From the NCBI RefSeq assembly GCF_002752655.1, contig NZ_CP023737.1:3186001-3250000 (forward strand): DNA of 64,000 nt, written 5' to 3'. Positions 32,941 to 41,776 of this stretch are shown in pieces (position 1 is the stretch's first letter; every line of letters begins with the position of its first letter). The position numbers and the translations under genes are program-made. The notes below the pieces were generated by a model. That model was not told where the DNA came from, made no database searches, and was given only the letters and a program-made list of their open reading frames with translations. The DNA is from Methylosinus trichosporium OB3b. Its GTDB lineage: Bacteria; Pseudomonadota; Alphaproteobacteria; Rhizobiales; Beijerinckiaceae.

Positions 32941-34283
32941 ACTCCCTTCTCCCGCTCGCGCACGGCTGTCCGGGGAAAATCAGGCATAGGCGAGCTCCAG
33001 CTGCCTCGGCGATATGCGCCGCCGCGCGGCCTGATATTTGGGCGGCGGCCGTTCGAGTCTGTCGATCGGTCGCCGCTCGAACAGAAACCTGCCGGCGAGC
33101 TCCGAGAACCGCAGATGCGCGAGTTCGATATCGTGGCGGTGGGCGGCGATGCGCAGCAGCACGAAAGCGATCATCGCCGCGATCAGCTGCAGCCGCACGG
33201 CGTTCTCGTTTTCGCCGAGAAACTTGCGGATGTTGAGATGCTGCTTGATCCAGCGGAACAGCAGCTCTATGGCCCAGCGCGCCTTGTAGAGCGCGGCGAT
33301 CTCGACCGCCGAACGCGTCATGTCGTTGGTGATCACGACGATCAGCTGCGGCTTGCCGTCCTTCAGCGCATCGCGTTGAATATGAAGGCGACGCAGCGGC
33401 ATGGGCAGTTTCGAGTCGCCCTTGCTGGCGAGCTCGACCTCGCAATCCCTGAGCACGGTGTAGCCTTCGCCGCGCGTCTGCGGCATCTCCCGATCCGCGA
33501 GGTCGGCGAGGCGGGTGTTGCTCTTGGGGCGCGTGACGAACAAGGCTCGGGCCTCGTGAATGTCCCTCCACCATTTGAAATCATAATAGCCCTTGTCGAA
33601 GACATAGGTCGCGCCGGCCTCGATCGGCGTCTTCTTGCCGATCTCGACATCGTTGACATTGGCGGGCGTGACCTCGACGCAGAAGGGGCGGTCGACCCCG
33701 GGATCGTAGACGACATGCATCTTCATGCCGTGGATGCGGCCGTTCGAGCGGGCGAAGTCGTGGAACTTGCTCAACGGGATAGGCGTCGAATCGATGAGGC
33801 GCAGCAGCTCGGCGCCGTCGCGGCGCGTTCTGCGGTCGAGTTCGCAGGAGAGGCGCGCGAAAAGATCGGCGAAGACGCCGACGGGCCGGCGTGCGTTGGC
33901 TTCGGCGAGGGTGGAGCGGGCGATCCTGCGGACGCCGAGGTGATAATGGGAGCCGCTGTTGGCGTTGAAGGCGGCCTCGAGGCTGCGCAGGCTCGTTTCG
34001 CCGCCGAGCTGAGCGGCGATCAGGACGACGAGATGATCCCAGCTCTTGAAGGATTTGTCGTAGGCGTCGCCCTTGTGGCGCGCGACGATTTGGCCGAACG
34101 CGCGACGATCGATCGGCTTGAGCAAGTCGACAAAAACGCTATTCTGGAAGCGCATGTCTGGTCCTTTATTTTCCAGTCTCGACAACCGGAAAATACCCCG
34201 AAACCTTCGGAAGTACCAGGCATGCGCCCGCGACTTATCGACTCATTCCCCGGACAGCCGTGCGCAGGGCGGGAGAAGGGAGT
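32941..34283 (-). mobile_element. IS4-family insertion sequence
   Basis: About 1343 bp with imperfect terminal inverted repeats of 37-38 bp: both tips read ACTCCCTTCTCCCG inward and share GCACGGCTGTCCGGGGAA, differing by one indel between. Carries one transposase gene. It fills almost the entire gap between the folC and lptF stop codons. A clean target-site duplication was not resolved (GCGC occurs on both flanks). Confidence 0.88.
32980..34155 (-). CDS. IS4-family transposase
   Basis: 391 residues from ATG 34155. N-terminal DUF4372-like domain (FVDLLKPIDRRAFGQIVARH) and a DDE core: LRLIDSTPIPLSKF (D), TYVFDKGYYDFKWW (D), and the YREK block YKARWAIELLFRWIKQH with the catalytic Glu. Full length with no interruptions; both terminal repeats are present, so the element may still move. 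Confidence 0.9.
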   Translation of the reverse strand: MRFQNSVFVDLLKPIDRRAFGQIVARHKGDAYDKSFKSWDHLVVLIAAQLGGETSLRSLEAAFNANSGSHYHLGVRRIARSTLAEANARRPVGVFADLFARLSCELDRRTRRDGAELLRLIDSTPIPLSKFHDFARSNGRIHGMKMHVVYDPGVDRPFCVEVTPANVNDVEIGKKTPIEAGATYVFDKGYYDFKWWRDIHEARALFVTRPKSNTRLADLADREMPQTRGEGYTVLRDCEVELASKGDSKLPMPLRRLHIQRDALKDGKPQLIVVITNDMTRSAVEIAALYKARWAIELLFRWIKQHLNIRKFLGENENAVRLQLIAAMIAFVLLRIAAHRHDIELAHLRFSELAGRFLFERRPIDRLERPPPKYQAARRRISPRQLELAYA

Positions 34284-34289
34284 CGCGCC

Positions 34290-35453
34290 CTAAGCCGCGA
34301 TGCTCTCGCGCTCCCGCTCGACCTGCTCATAATCCGACAGACGGCGCATCGGGCGCGTGGCTCTGTTCCGACGCGAGATCAGTGTGGCCGCGGTCGCGAT
34401 CTCCACGCAGATCAGCGCCGCGAGCAGAATAGCGTAGCGCGGATCCGCGCGCAGCAGGGTCTCGAGCGCCACCAGAAAGAAGATATGCGTCGCCGGAACG
34501 GCGATCATGACGAAGCTGCTCGAGGCGCCGCGCCGGCCGGTGACATTGCCGAAGGTCAGCACCAGCGCCATCGCCAGCAGCGTATGCGCGAAGGAGAGGG
34601 CGGGCATGCCGAAGCGCTTGGCCGCCTCCGCCGCCCATTCGCCGGAGAGGCGGCGGTCGAGCCGGGCGACGCTCCAATTGCCGAGAAACTCGAGCGGGCC
34701 CATCTCATAGACGCCGCGCCAGCTGCGCGCCGGCAGCGATTCGCTGCCCTGCATCGGCAGCGCCATCGCATATTCGTCGAAGCCGGCGATGCGCACCTCG
34801 GTGCTGTCGAAGGGACGCGTCTGAATGCTGCCGTGGGACAGCGCCAGGATGACGCCGGAGGGCGTGCGACGAAATTCGGCGCGCGCGGCGGTGATGGTCT
34901 CTTCCTGGTTTTTCGCCAGCGACAGCTGCCGCACGAACAGATTGACGGCGATGTCGGGCGTCTCCCAGCGCTCGAGGTAGAGCGTCTTCAGCCCATTGTC
35001 GAATGTGTAGAAGCGCGCGGGCTCCAGCATGCGGTGGTTCAGCGTGTTGCGCACCACATTGATGACGTCCTGCAGCGCGCCGGCGTAATGCGGGGCGATG
35101 AGATTGGCGAGGCCGTAGCCGATGAGCACCATCGCGCCGGCGCAGACGATCGCCGGGCGGCACACGGACCAGACCGAGAGCCGCAGCGCATAGAGCACCG
35201 CGATCATGCCCTCGCTGGACATGCGCGCGAATTCGAGCGCCGTCGCGACGCCGATCGCCATGGGGAGGGTGATATAGACGACGGTCGGCGTGGTGCCGAT
35301 CAGCGCCGGCGCCAGCAGTCCGGCGCGAATCGCCGCGGGCGTCAGCGTGTAGAGCAGATAGGACAGAACGACCGGCACGCTGAGCGCGAATTGCACGACC
35401 GCCATGCTGAACAGGATGCGCCGGGCGAGATAGGTGAACAAGAGGCGAGGCAT
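34290..35453 (-). CDS. LptF/LptG-family permease
   Basis: 387 residues: six membrane helices in two groups of three (SMAVVQFALSVPVVLSYLLY early; MALVLTFGNVTGRRGASSSF and LLAALICVEIATAATLI late) separated by a periplasmic beta-jellyroll of about 150 residues. In lipopolysaccharide export, LptF and LptG work with LptB. Only one such gene is here, and neither lptA nor a partner lies beside it, so it may be a paralogue rather than the main LptF. The 3' end lies 7 bases from the IS4 element. Confidence 0.82.
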   Translation of the reverse strand: MPRLLFTYLARRILFSMAVVQFALSVPVVLSYLLYTLTPAAIRAGLLAPALIGTTPTVVYITLPMAIGVATALEFARMSSEGMIAVLYALRLSVWSVCRPAIVCAGAMVLIGYGLANLIAPHYAGALQDVINVVRNTLNHRMLEPARFYTFDNGLKTLYLERWETPDIAVNLFVRQLSLAKNQEETITAARAEFRRTPSGVILALSHGSIQTRPFDSTEVRIAGFDEYAMALPMQGSESLPARSWRGVYEMGPLEFLGNWSVARLDRRLSGEWAAEAAKRFGMPALSFAHTLLAMALVLTFGNVTGRRGASSSFVMIAVPATHIFFLVALETLLRADPRYAILLAALICVEIATAATLISRRNRATRPMRRLSDYEQVERERESIAA

Positions 35454-35540
35454 GGATCCCGTTCCGGCGCGCGGCGCCGCGCGACGCTCCGATCGAGAGC
35501 GCTATCGCCGCATCCACGCATATGAATAGCGGAATTCGGC

Positions 35541-36434
35541 CTATTTGCGAAATCGCTCCCAGGCGCGGCGGGAATAGTCCTTCCAGGCGGCGTCGAACGC
35601 CCGCGTCGACGGCAGCAGCGTCGCGCCGGCCCAATGGGCGAAATAGATTTCAGCGCCATAGGGGTCGAGCGGCTTGCCGTCCTCGAAAGTGATTCCCTTG
35701 GCCTTGTAGAAGCTCTCGGCCGACGCCTTCTCGATGCAATCGGGCAGAGCGGAAATGGCGAGCCGGCGCCGATGCGTCACGAAATTCACGAGCGGCTGCG
35801 CGAATAATTGCCCGCGTTTGCGCACCGCGTGGAAAATCTCCGCGTCCTGCGCGATCGTCTCGATGAAATGCGAGAGCGTCAGATATTTTCGCGAGGTGAT
35901 CCAGAACCCGTCGTTGAAGAGAAAGGCGTCGCGCAGAAAGTCGTAATTGGCCTTCTTCTCGTTATAGACATATTCGAGGCTCGCCGAGGCGACGATGAAC
36001 TCGCGCTTGCCGGCTTCGAGCCGCCCGAAGAGCGGCGCCAAATCGCGAAACAGCACGACGTCGACATCGACATAGGCGACCTCGTCCAGCGGCAGAGCGA
36101 GCGCATGGAGCTTGCGCAGGCGCCGGCGATGGCTGTTGAAGAAGCCGGGATAGAGCTCGAGCGCGAGTCTGTCGATCTCGGTCGGCGTCTCCTCGACGAA
36201 ATGCGCGCCATAGATTTCGGCGGCGCGGCGCGTCAGCGCGACATTCTCGTCATAGGGGATGAGATAGAGCGGTAGATGCGCATTGGTGGCGACATAGCTC
36301 TCGAGGAAGGGCAGCAGCCAGTCGATGATCTTGTCATTGCCGACGATGGCGATCCCGTAGCGCTCGGCCGCCGCGGCGGCGAGAGGCTCGGCGACGGAAA
36401 CGGAAAGGGGTGGATTTGCAGAACCGATGCTCAT
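35541..36434 (-). CDS. nucleotide-sugar glycosyltransferase (DxD type)
   Basis: 297 residues with a GT-A fold: LYLIPYDENVALTRRAAEIY near the N terminus, the metal-binding DxD in VAYVDVDVVLFRDLAPLF, then FLFNDGFWITSRKYLTL and the His/Trp of YFAHWAGATLLPS. Resembles cyanobacterial-type putative glycosyltransferases. Divergent from the tandem glycosyltransferases next to it, separated by 40 bases that must contain both promoters. A role in surface polysaccharide or protein glycosylation is inferred. Confidence 0.78.
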   Translation of the reverse strand: MSIGSANPPLSVSVAEPLAAAAAERYGIAIVGNDKIIDWLLPFLESYVATNAHLPLYLIPYDENVALTRRAAEIYGAHFVEETPTEIDRLALELYPGFFNSHRRRLRKLHALALPLDEVAYVDVDVVLFRDLAPLFGRLEAGKREFIVASASLEYVYNEKKANYDFLRDAFLFNDGFWITSRKYLTLSHFIETIAQDAEIFHAVRKRGQLFAQPLVNFVTHRRRLAISALPDCIEKASAESFYKAKGITFEDGKPLDPYGAEIYFAHWAGATLLPSTRAFDAAWKDYSRRAWERFRK

Positions 36435-36474
36435 ATAAGCCTTCTACTTGGAAATTACGCCTCCGAGCAAGTGA

Positions 36475-37758
36475 ATGCCGGAAAACGGATTTCTCCTTTG
36501 TGTCTCGGAGGTTGCGGGGGAGGTCACAATCAGCGCCGCAGGTTTGAGCGCTATCGACGCTCGCCGGCCGCTGGCCGGACGGACGGTCGCGGTGGTCCAT
36601 GCCGCTTGGCACTCCTGCGGCAGCTATCAGCTCAATGTGAGCCAGATCCTCGCCTATCGCGCGCTCGGCGCGCGGACGATCTCGGTCGCCGTGATGGACG
36701 TTCCGTCGCCGCCTCCGCCGCAGGGCGGGCGCTGGCCGGCCTATCTCGCCGCGACATCCGAATTGCCCGCCGACGCGCGCTATTTCTGTGGCCCGCGCCG
36801 CATGGGCCTGTCCGCATGGCTGCGCGTGATCCATGGCGACGAGGCGGGCTATCTCATCGAGATGATGAAGCGCGTCGAGCTTCCGGACGGGATCGCGCGC
36901 GAGCAGATCGATCTCATCCACGCCAACCATTTCTTCACTCTGCCGCTGGCCGCGCGCCTGCGCGCCGGACGCGACATTCCGACGCTGCTCGAGACGCAGG
37001 ACATTCAGGCGCGTCAATTCGTCCTGCGCAACGAGACGCGCTTTTGCGTTCCGCCAGTCGCGCGCTATGAGAGCATGCTCGCGGTCGAGCTCGAATGGAT
37101 GCGCAAGGCCGATCGCTGCATCCATCTCAACGCCGAAGAGAACGACGACTTCTCGCGGCTGCTGCCCGACGCGTCGCATCGTCTCATCTATCCGGCGATC
37201 GCGCCCGTCGCCTGCGGCCCCGGCGGCGCGCGCGTCATATTCGTCGCCAGCGATAATTTCCCCAATCGCGACAGCCTGCGCTGGCTGCTCGCCGAGGTGA
37301 CGCCGCTGGCCCCGCAGGTTCGCATCGAGGTCTATGGCAATATCGATTCCGGACTGAAGAAGCGCGACCCTGCTCTGTATGAAGCCCATCGCGATGTGCT
37401 GAGAGGCCGGGTCGAGGATTTGAACGCCGTCTATGCCCAATCGGCCGCGGTGTTGCTGCCGACGGTCGAGGGGCACGGCCTCTCGATCAAAACCGTCGAG
37501 GCGATGTCGAGCGGCGCGCCGCTGATCGCGACGCGGCGCGCCTTTCGCGGCATGGGCTTCGATCCCTCGAGACTGCGCAATGTGACGCTCGCCGACGACG
37601 CGCAGAGCTTCGCCGCCGCGCTGCGCGACATCGGGAACAGCCCGGAGGCGACGGCGCGCGTCGATTCCGATACGCGTCGTCTCTATGACGAGAAGTTCAG
37701 CTTCGGCGCCTATGCGCGCGCGCTCGAGGAGGCGGCGGCGCCGCTCCTTCGGCCATGA
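36475..37758 (+). CDS. GT4-type glycosyltransferase A
   Basis: 427 residues. A GT-B protein: N-terminal domain with TVAVVHAAWHSCGSYQLNVS and DLIHANHFFTLPLAARL, C-terminal GT4 donor site with IFVASDNFPNRDSLRWLL and GHGLSIKTVEAMSSGAPLIA (the EX7E-like region). The first 30 residues look poorly conserved, so a later start is possible. Strong full-length resemblance to the next gene, with which it overlaps by ATGA: a tandem duplication. Confidence 0.82.
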   Translation: MPENGFLLCVSEVAGEVTISAAGLSAIDARRPLAGRTVAVVHAAWHSCGSYQLNVSQILAYRALGARTISVAVMDVPSPPPPQGGRWPAYLAATSELPADARYFCGPRRMGLSAWLRVIHGDEAGYLIEMMKRVELPDGIAREQIDLIHANHFFTLPLAARLRAGRDIPTLLETQDIQARQFVLRNETRFCVPPVARYESMLAVELEWMRKADRCIHLNAEENDDFSRLLPDASHRLIYPAIAPVACGPGGARVIFVASDNFPNRDSLRWLLAEVTPLAPQVRIEVYGNIDSGLKKRDPALYEAHRDVLRGRVEDLNAVYAQSAAVLLPTVEGHGLSIKTVEAMSSGAPLIATRRAFRGMGFDPSRLRNVTLADDAQSFAAALRDIGNSPEATARVDSDTRRLYDEKFSFGAYARALEEAAAPLLRP

Positions 37759-38999
37759 GCGAGAATGAGCCGGGGCCGCTGGCCGGTCGCGACGTCGCTC
37801 TGGTGCATCCGGCGTGGCACTCCTGCGGCACTTATCGCGTCGTGCTCGGGCAGATCGCCGCCTATCGCGCGCTCGGCGCCCGCGTCGCGCCGATCGCCGT
37901 CAGCGATCTTCCGGGTTTCGCGCCGGACCGCGCTTGGCGCTGGCGCTGCTTCGTCGCGGCGACGCCGGAGCTTTCGCAAGGCGAGCGCTGGTTCGCCGGC
38001 CCCTCGTTTTGCGCCTATCTCGCGCCACGCTTCCTGCGCGAGGTGCTGTGGCCCTATCTGCACGGCGATCAGGCGATCATCCGCGCCGGAATCGCCGAGC
38101 GTGCGCGGTTCTCCTCCAAATTGACGACGCGCCGTTTCGATCTCGTCCATTGCAATCATTTCTTCCTGATGCCGGTGGCGCAGCGGCTCGCGCACGCGGG
38201 TGCGCCGATCCTGCTCGACACCCATGATCTGCAGGCGCGGCAATTCGCGCTGATGAACGAACGCGCCTTTCTGCTCTCGCCCCGCGTCGGCTACGACGAA
38301 ATGCTCGCCCGCGAGCTCGAGCTGATGCGCGGCGCCGATCTGCTGCTGCATCTCAATGCGGAGGAATACGAGGATTTTCGCGCGCTGCTGCCGGAAAAGC
38401 GCCATGCGCTGCATTATCCGGGCGCGCCGGATGCGCCGCTCGGGCCCGGCGGGGCCGACATCGTGCTGGTCGCGAGCAACAATAGCGCCAATGTCGAAAG
38501 CGTGATCTGGTTCCTGCGCGAGGTTCTCGGGCGCGCCGGCGCGCCATCGGTGAAGATCGTCGGCAATGTCGATGCGGGCGTGAAGGCGCGCGAGCCCGCG
38601 CTCTATCAGTCGGCGCGATCCTGCTTCGTCGGGCGCGTCGAGGACCCTGCCGCAGTCTATGCCGCGGCGCGTCTCGCATTGCTGCCGACGATCAGCGGCC
38701 ACGGCCTCTCGATCAAGACGGTGGAGGCGATGGCGAGCGGCCTGCCGATGATCGCGACGGCTCACGCCTTTCGCGGCATGCGCGCAGACGCCGCGGGTTT
38801 TGCAAATGTCGTGATCGCCGATCGGGCGGAGGATTTCGCCGCCGCCCTGCGCGCCGCGGCGAGCGATTCGCGCATCCCGTCGCAGGAGGAGCGAGCGGCG
38901 AGCGCGACGCGGCGCTTCTATGAGGAGAATTTCTCGCTGTCCTCTTATGCGCGCCGCCTCGCCGCGCTGGTTCCTCCTTTGCTGCACGAGCGGGCCTGA
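37755..38999 (+). CDS. GT4-type glycosyltransferase B (tandem paralogue)
   Basis: 414 residues, collinear with the preceding protein: DVALVHPAWHSCGTYRVVLG, DLVHCNHFFLMPVAQRL, VASNNSANVESVIWFL and GHGLSIKTVEAMASGLPMIA. Conserved donor-site motifs suggest that both copies are active, with acceptor differences. Probably adds consecutive sugars with its twin. A large palindromic repeat follows 50 bases downstream. Confidence 0.83.
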   Translation: MSENEPGPLAGRDVALVHPAWHSCGTYRVVLGQIAAYRALGARVAPIAVSDLPGFAPDRAWRWRCFVAATPELSQGERWFAGPSFCAYLAPRFLREVLWPYLHGDQAIIRAGIAERARFSSKLTTRRFDLVHCNHFFLMPVAQRLAHAGAPILLDTHDLQARQFALMNERAFLLSPRVGYDEMLARELELMRGADLLLHLNAEEYEDFRALLPEKRHALHYPGAPDAPLGPGGADIVLVASNNSANVESVIWFLREVLGRAGAPSVKIVGNVDAGVKAREPALYQSARSCFVGRVEDPAAVYAAARLALLPTISGHGLSIKTVEAMASGLPMIATAHAFRGMRADAAGFANVVIADRAEDFAAALRAAASDSRIPSQEERAASATRRFYEENFSLSSYARRLAALVPPLLHERA

Positions 39000-39049
39000 A
39001 GGCCGGCGCCTCGCGCGAGGCAATCGGGTGAAGGACGACAGCCCCATCA

Positions 39050-39174
39050 CCCTCGTCCTGAGCAAGGAGCCCGCGAAGCGGGCGTCTCGAAGGACGGCAA
39101 CGGGGAGAAACCTGAGATTTCTGACCGTGGCCGTCCTTCGAGACGCCGCCTACGGCGGCTCCTCAGGACGAGGG
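39050..39174. repeat. long imperfect inverted repeat (REP-like palindrome)
   Basis: The arm 39050-39097 (CCCTCGTCCTGAG to GTCTCGAAGGACGG) pairs with 39131-39174, and each arm has its own small hairpin (GCCCGCGAAGCGGGC; GCCGCCTACGGCGGC). Sequences of this kind are dispersed intergenic palindromes in many alphaproteobacteria. It follows the glycosyltransferase operon and could also end its transcription. Confidence 0.85.
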
Positions 39175-39292
39175 TTGGGATTATCCTTCACCGGATTGCC
39201 GTGGCGCCTGCGACGTGGCCATTGCGTTCGCGCGCGCCCGCGTTCACAATAGACCGAGTTTGGACTGGGTTTTTCAAGTGACGGAGAGACCG

Positions 39293-40564
39293 ATGCATTC
39301 GGCGCGACAGTTCCTTGCGGCGCTTTTGCTGATCCTCGCGGCGTTCGGCGTAGCGCCTCGCGCGTTCGCGCAGGAGGCGGAGCCGCAATTCGCCAATGTG
39401 TTCTCGACGATCCACAAATTCTCCAAAGACGGCAATTGGCCGCGCGGCGGCGTCGCCGTCGACGCCGCCGGCAATATCTTCGGCACGACGCTCTATGGCG
39501 GCAATTGCTCGGCCTGCGGCGTCATCTACAAGCTGACCAAGCCAACGACGGGCACGGCCTGGACCTTCAAGGTTCTGCACAAATTCGTGCTCGGACCGGA
39601 CGGCATCGCCCCCACCGGCCCGCTGACAGTCTTCAACGGCAAGATTTACGGAACGACTTCCGCCGGCGCCGATACCTCTTGCGGATGTGGCGAGGTGTTC
39701 AAGCTCACTCCGTCCGGATCGAGCTATGTCTATCAGGTGATCCACCGTTTCGACCGCACCCACGGAACGGCGCCGATCGGCGGCGTGCTGGTGGCGTCCG
39801 ACGGCACGATCTATGGAGCGACGACGGGCGGGGGCGCGAATCAGGCCGGCGTCATCTACAAGATCACCCCGGGCGGCGCTTTCAGCGTGATGCACAGCTT
39901 CACGGGCGGGTTCGGCTCGGGCCCGCAGGGCGAGCTGATGATCGGCAAGGGCAGCGCGATCTACGGCGCGACCTTCGGCGGCGGCAAGTATAATCAGGGC
40001 GTGGTGTTCCGCATCACCAAGGCGGGCGCCTATTCCGTCCTCTATAATTTCAAGGGGATCTATCAGTTTCCCCCGTCGCATGACGGCGCCAATCCGGAAG
40101 GGCGCCTCGCGCTCGGCCCCGACGGAACGATCTATGGAACGACGACCACCGGCGGCAATGCGTCCGGCTACGGAACCGCTTATTCGCTGAAGCCGCCGGC
40201 GACGACCACCGGCGCCTGGACCTATAAGCAGCTCTATATCTACGGCTCGGCGCTCGGCGCGCCCAATCTGCCGCACTCCGGCTTCGTGCGCGATTCCTCG
40301 GGCTCTCTCTACGGGACCAGCGCCGGCGGCGGCGCGAGCGGCGGCGGCACGCTCTACCGGCTCGACCCACCGACCTCCGGCTCGGCGTGGAAGGTGAAGG
40401 TTCTGCGCTCCTTCAAGGCGATGGACGCCGCGGGAGACTCTCCCTATGGCGTGCTTCTGCTGAACAAGGGCGTCATCTATGGAACGACGCTGACCGGCGG
40501 CGACCGCAGCGCCAATTGCCCGAAGGGGCTCACCGGCTGCGGCACGGTGTTTCTCTATAAGTGA
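39293..40564 (+). CDS. secreted GloVer-repeat (beta-propeller-like) protein
   Basis: 423 residues from ATG 39293, with a signal peptide (FLAALLLILAAFGVAPRAFA). The mature part is built from about seven to nine repeats of the DGTIYGTTTTGG / GVIYKITPGG kind, named GloVer (choice-of-anchor) repeats. Four cysteines in the early repeats (CSACG, CGCG) and two at the end may form disulfides. Likely an exported beta-propeller of unknown ligand. The upstream frame to 39215 lacks a signal and is excluded. Confidence 0.82.
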   Translation: MHSARQFLAALLLILAAFGVAPRAFAQEAEPQFANVFSTIHKFSKDGNWPRGGVAVDAAGNIFGTTLYGGNCSACGVIYKLTKPTTGTAWTFKVLHKFVLGPDGIAPTGPLTVFNGKIYGTTSAGADTSCGCGEVFKLTPSGSSYVYQVIHRFDRTHGTAPIGGVLVASDGTIYGATTGGGANQAGVIYKITPGGAFSVMHSFTGGFGSGPQGELMIGKGSAIYGATFGGGKYNQGVVFRITKAGAYSVLYNFKGIYQFPPSHDGANPEGRLALGPDGTIYGTTTTGGNASGYGTAYSLKPPATTTGAWTYKQLYIYGSALGAPNLPHSGFVRDSSGSLYGTSAGGGASGGGTLYRLDPPTSGSAWKVKVLRSFKAMDAAGDSPYGVLLLNKGVIYGTTLTGGDRSANCPKGLTGCGTVFLYK

Positions 40565-40619
40565 GGCGCCTTCTTCAAGCGGTTTGAGCGCACGCCGATA
40601 AGACCCTATAAGCCGCTCG

Positions 40620-41750
40620 ATGACAGTAGAATCCGCCCGTCGCGCCGATGAGCGTGGCGACGACCCCGTCGCTTTCGCGCCGACGCTGAAATCCGTCGCC
40701 GATCTCGTCGCCGCCGGCCTCGTCGCGCCGGAGGCGGCGCCGGCGTTGCGCGCGGTCGAGGCGCGCTACAGCGTCGCGGTGACGGCGGAAACGGCGGCGC
40801 TCCTCGACCGAGCCGATCCGCGCGATCCGATCGCCCGCCAGTTCCTGCCCGACGCGCGCGAGCTCGACACGCTCCCCGAGGAGCTGGCCGATCCCATCGG
40901 CGACGACGCTTTCAGCCCGGTCGAGGGCCTCGTTCATCGCTATTCCGACCGCGTGCTGCTGAAGCTGCTGTCGGTCTGTCCGATCTATTGCCGTTTCTGC
41001 TTTCGCCGCGAGAGCGTCGGGCTCGGCAAAGGCGGCTCGCTCTCGGAGACGGCGCTGACGCGCGCGCTCGACTATATCGCCGAGCGGCCTCGGATTTTCG
41101 AAGTCATCCTCACCGGCGGCGATCCGCTGGCGCTGTCGGCGCGGCGCCTCGGCCTCCTGGCAGAACGGCTGCGCGAGATCGCGCATGTCGCCGTGCTGCG
41201 CATCCACACGCGCGCCCCGACCGTGTCTCCCGATCTCGTCACGCCGGAACGGCTCGCGGCGCTGACCGCGAGCGGCAAGGCCGTCTATATGGCGCTGCAT
41301 GTCAATCATGCGCGCGAGCTGACGCCGCGGGCGCGCGAGGCGATCGCGCGCATCCAGGCCGCCGGCGTCGCGACGCTGGCGCAAACGGTGCTGCTGCGCG
41401 GCGTCAACGACGACGCCGACACGCTCGAGACGCTGATGCGCGCGCTGACGGCGTTGCGGGTAAAACCCTATTATCTGCATCATCCCGATCTCGCGCCCGG
41501 CACCGCGCATTTCCGTCTCTCCATCGAGGAAGGGCGCGCGCTGCATGGCGAGCTGGCGCGGCGCATCTCCGGCATTGCGCTGCCCGCCTATGTCCTCGAC
41601 ATTCCCGGCGGCTACGGTAAGGTTCCGCTGCAGTCTCCACATATCGAGCGAAATCCGGCCGGGGACTGGCTCGTCCGCGACCGCGCGGGCCGCGCCCACG
41701 CCTATCCGGGCGAAGGCGCGGGCCGCGCCGCGAGAATGACGGATTTGTAG
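40620..41750 (+). CDS. KamA/EpmB-type lysine 2,3-aminomutase family protein
   Basis: 376 residues. Radical-SAM cluster CPIYCRFCFRRESVG (CxxxCxxC), SAM-binding ILTGGDPLALS, PLP-binding lysine region near the C terminus in DIPGGYGKVPLQSPHI. The length and features fit the EpmB-like group, which forms beta-lysine for EF-P modification. Neither efp nor epmA is in the window, so the role in EF-P modification is an inference. Stands as a single gene with 56 bases before it. Confidence 0.83.
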   Translation: MTVESARRADERGDDPVAFAPTLKSVADLVAAGLVAPEAAPALRAVEARYSVAVTAETAALLDRADPRDPIARQFLPDARELDTLPEELADPIGDDAFSPVEGLVHRYSDRVLLKLLSVCPIYCRFCFRRESVGLGKGGSLSETALTRALDYIAERPRIFEVILTGGDPLALSARRLGLLAERLREIAHVAVLRIHTRAPTVSPDLVTPERLAALTASGKAVYMALHVNHARELTPRAREAIARIQAAGVATLAQTVLLRGVNDDADTLETLMRALTALRVKPYYLHHPDLAPGTAHFRLSIEEGRALHGELARRISGIALPAYVLDIPGGYGKVPLQSPHIERNPAGDWLVRDRAGRAHAYPGEGAGRAARMTDL

Positions 41751-41776
41751 AGCCTCTACGCCATTCCCGTTCTCTC

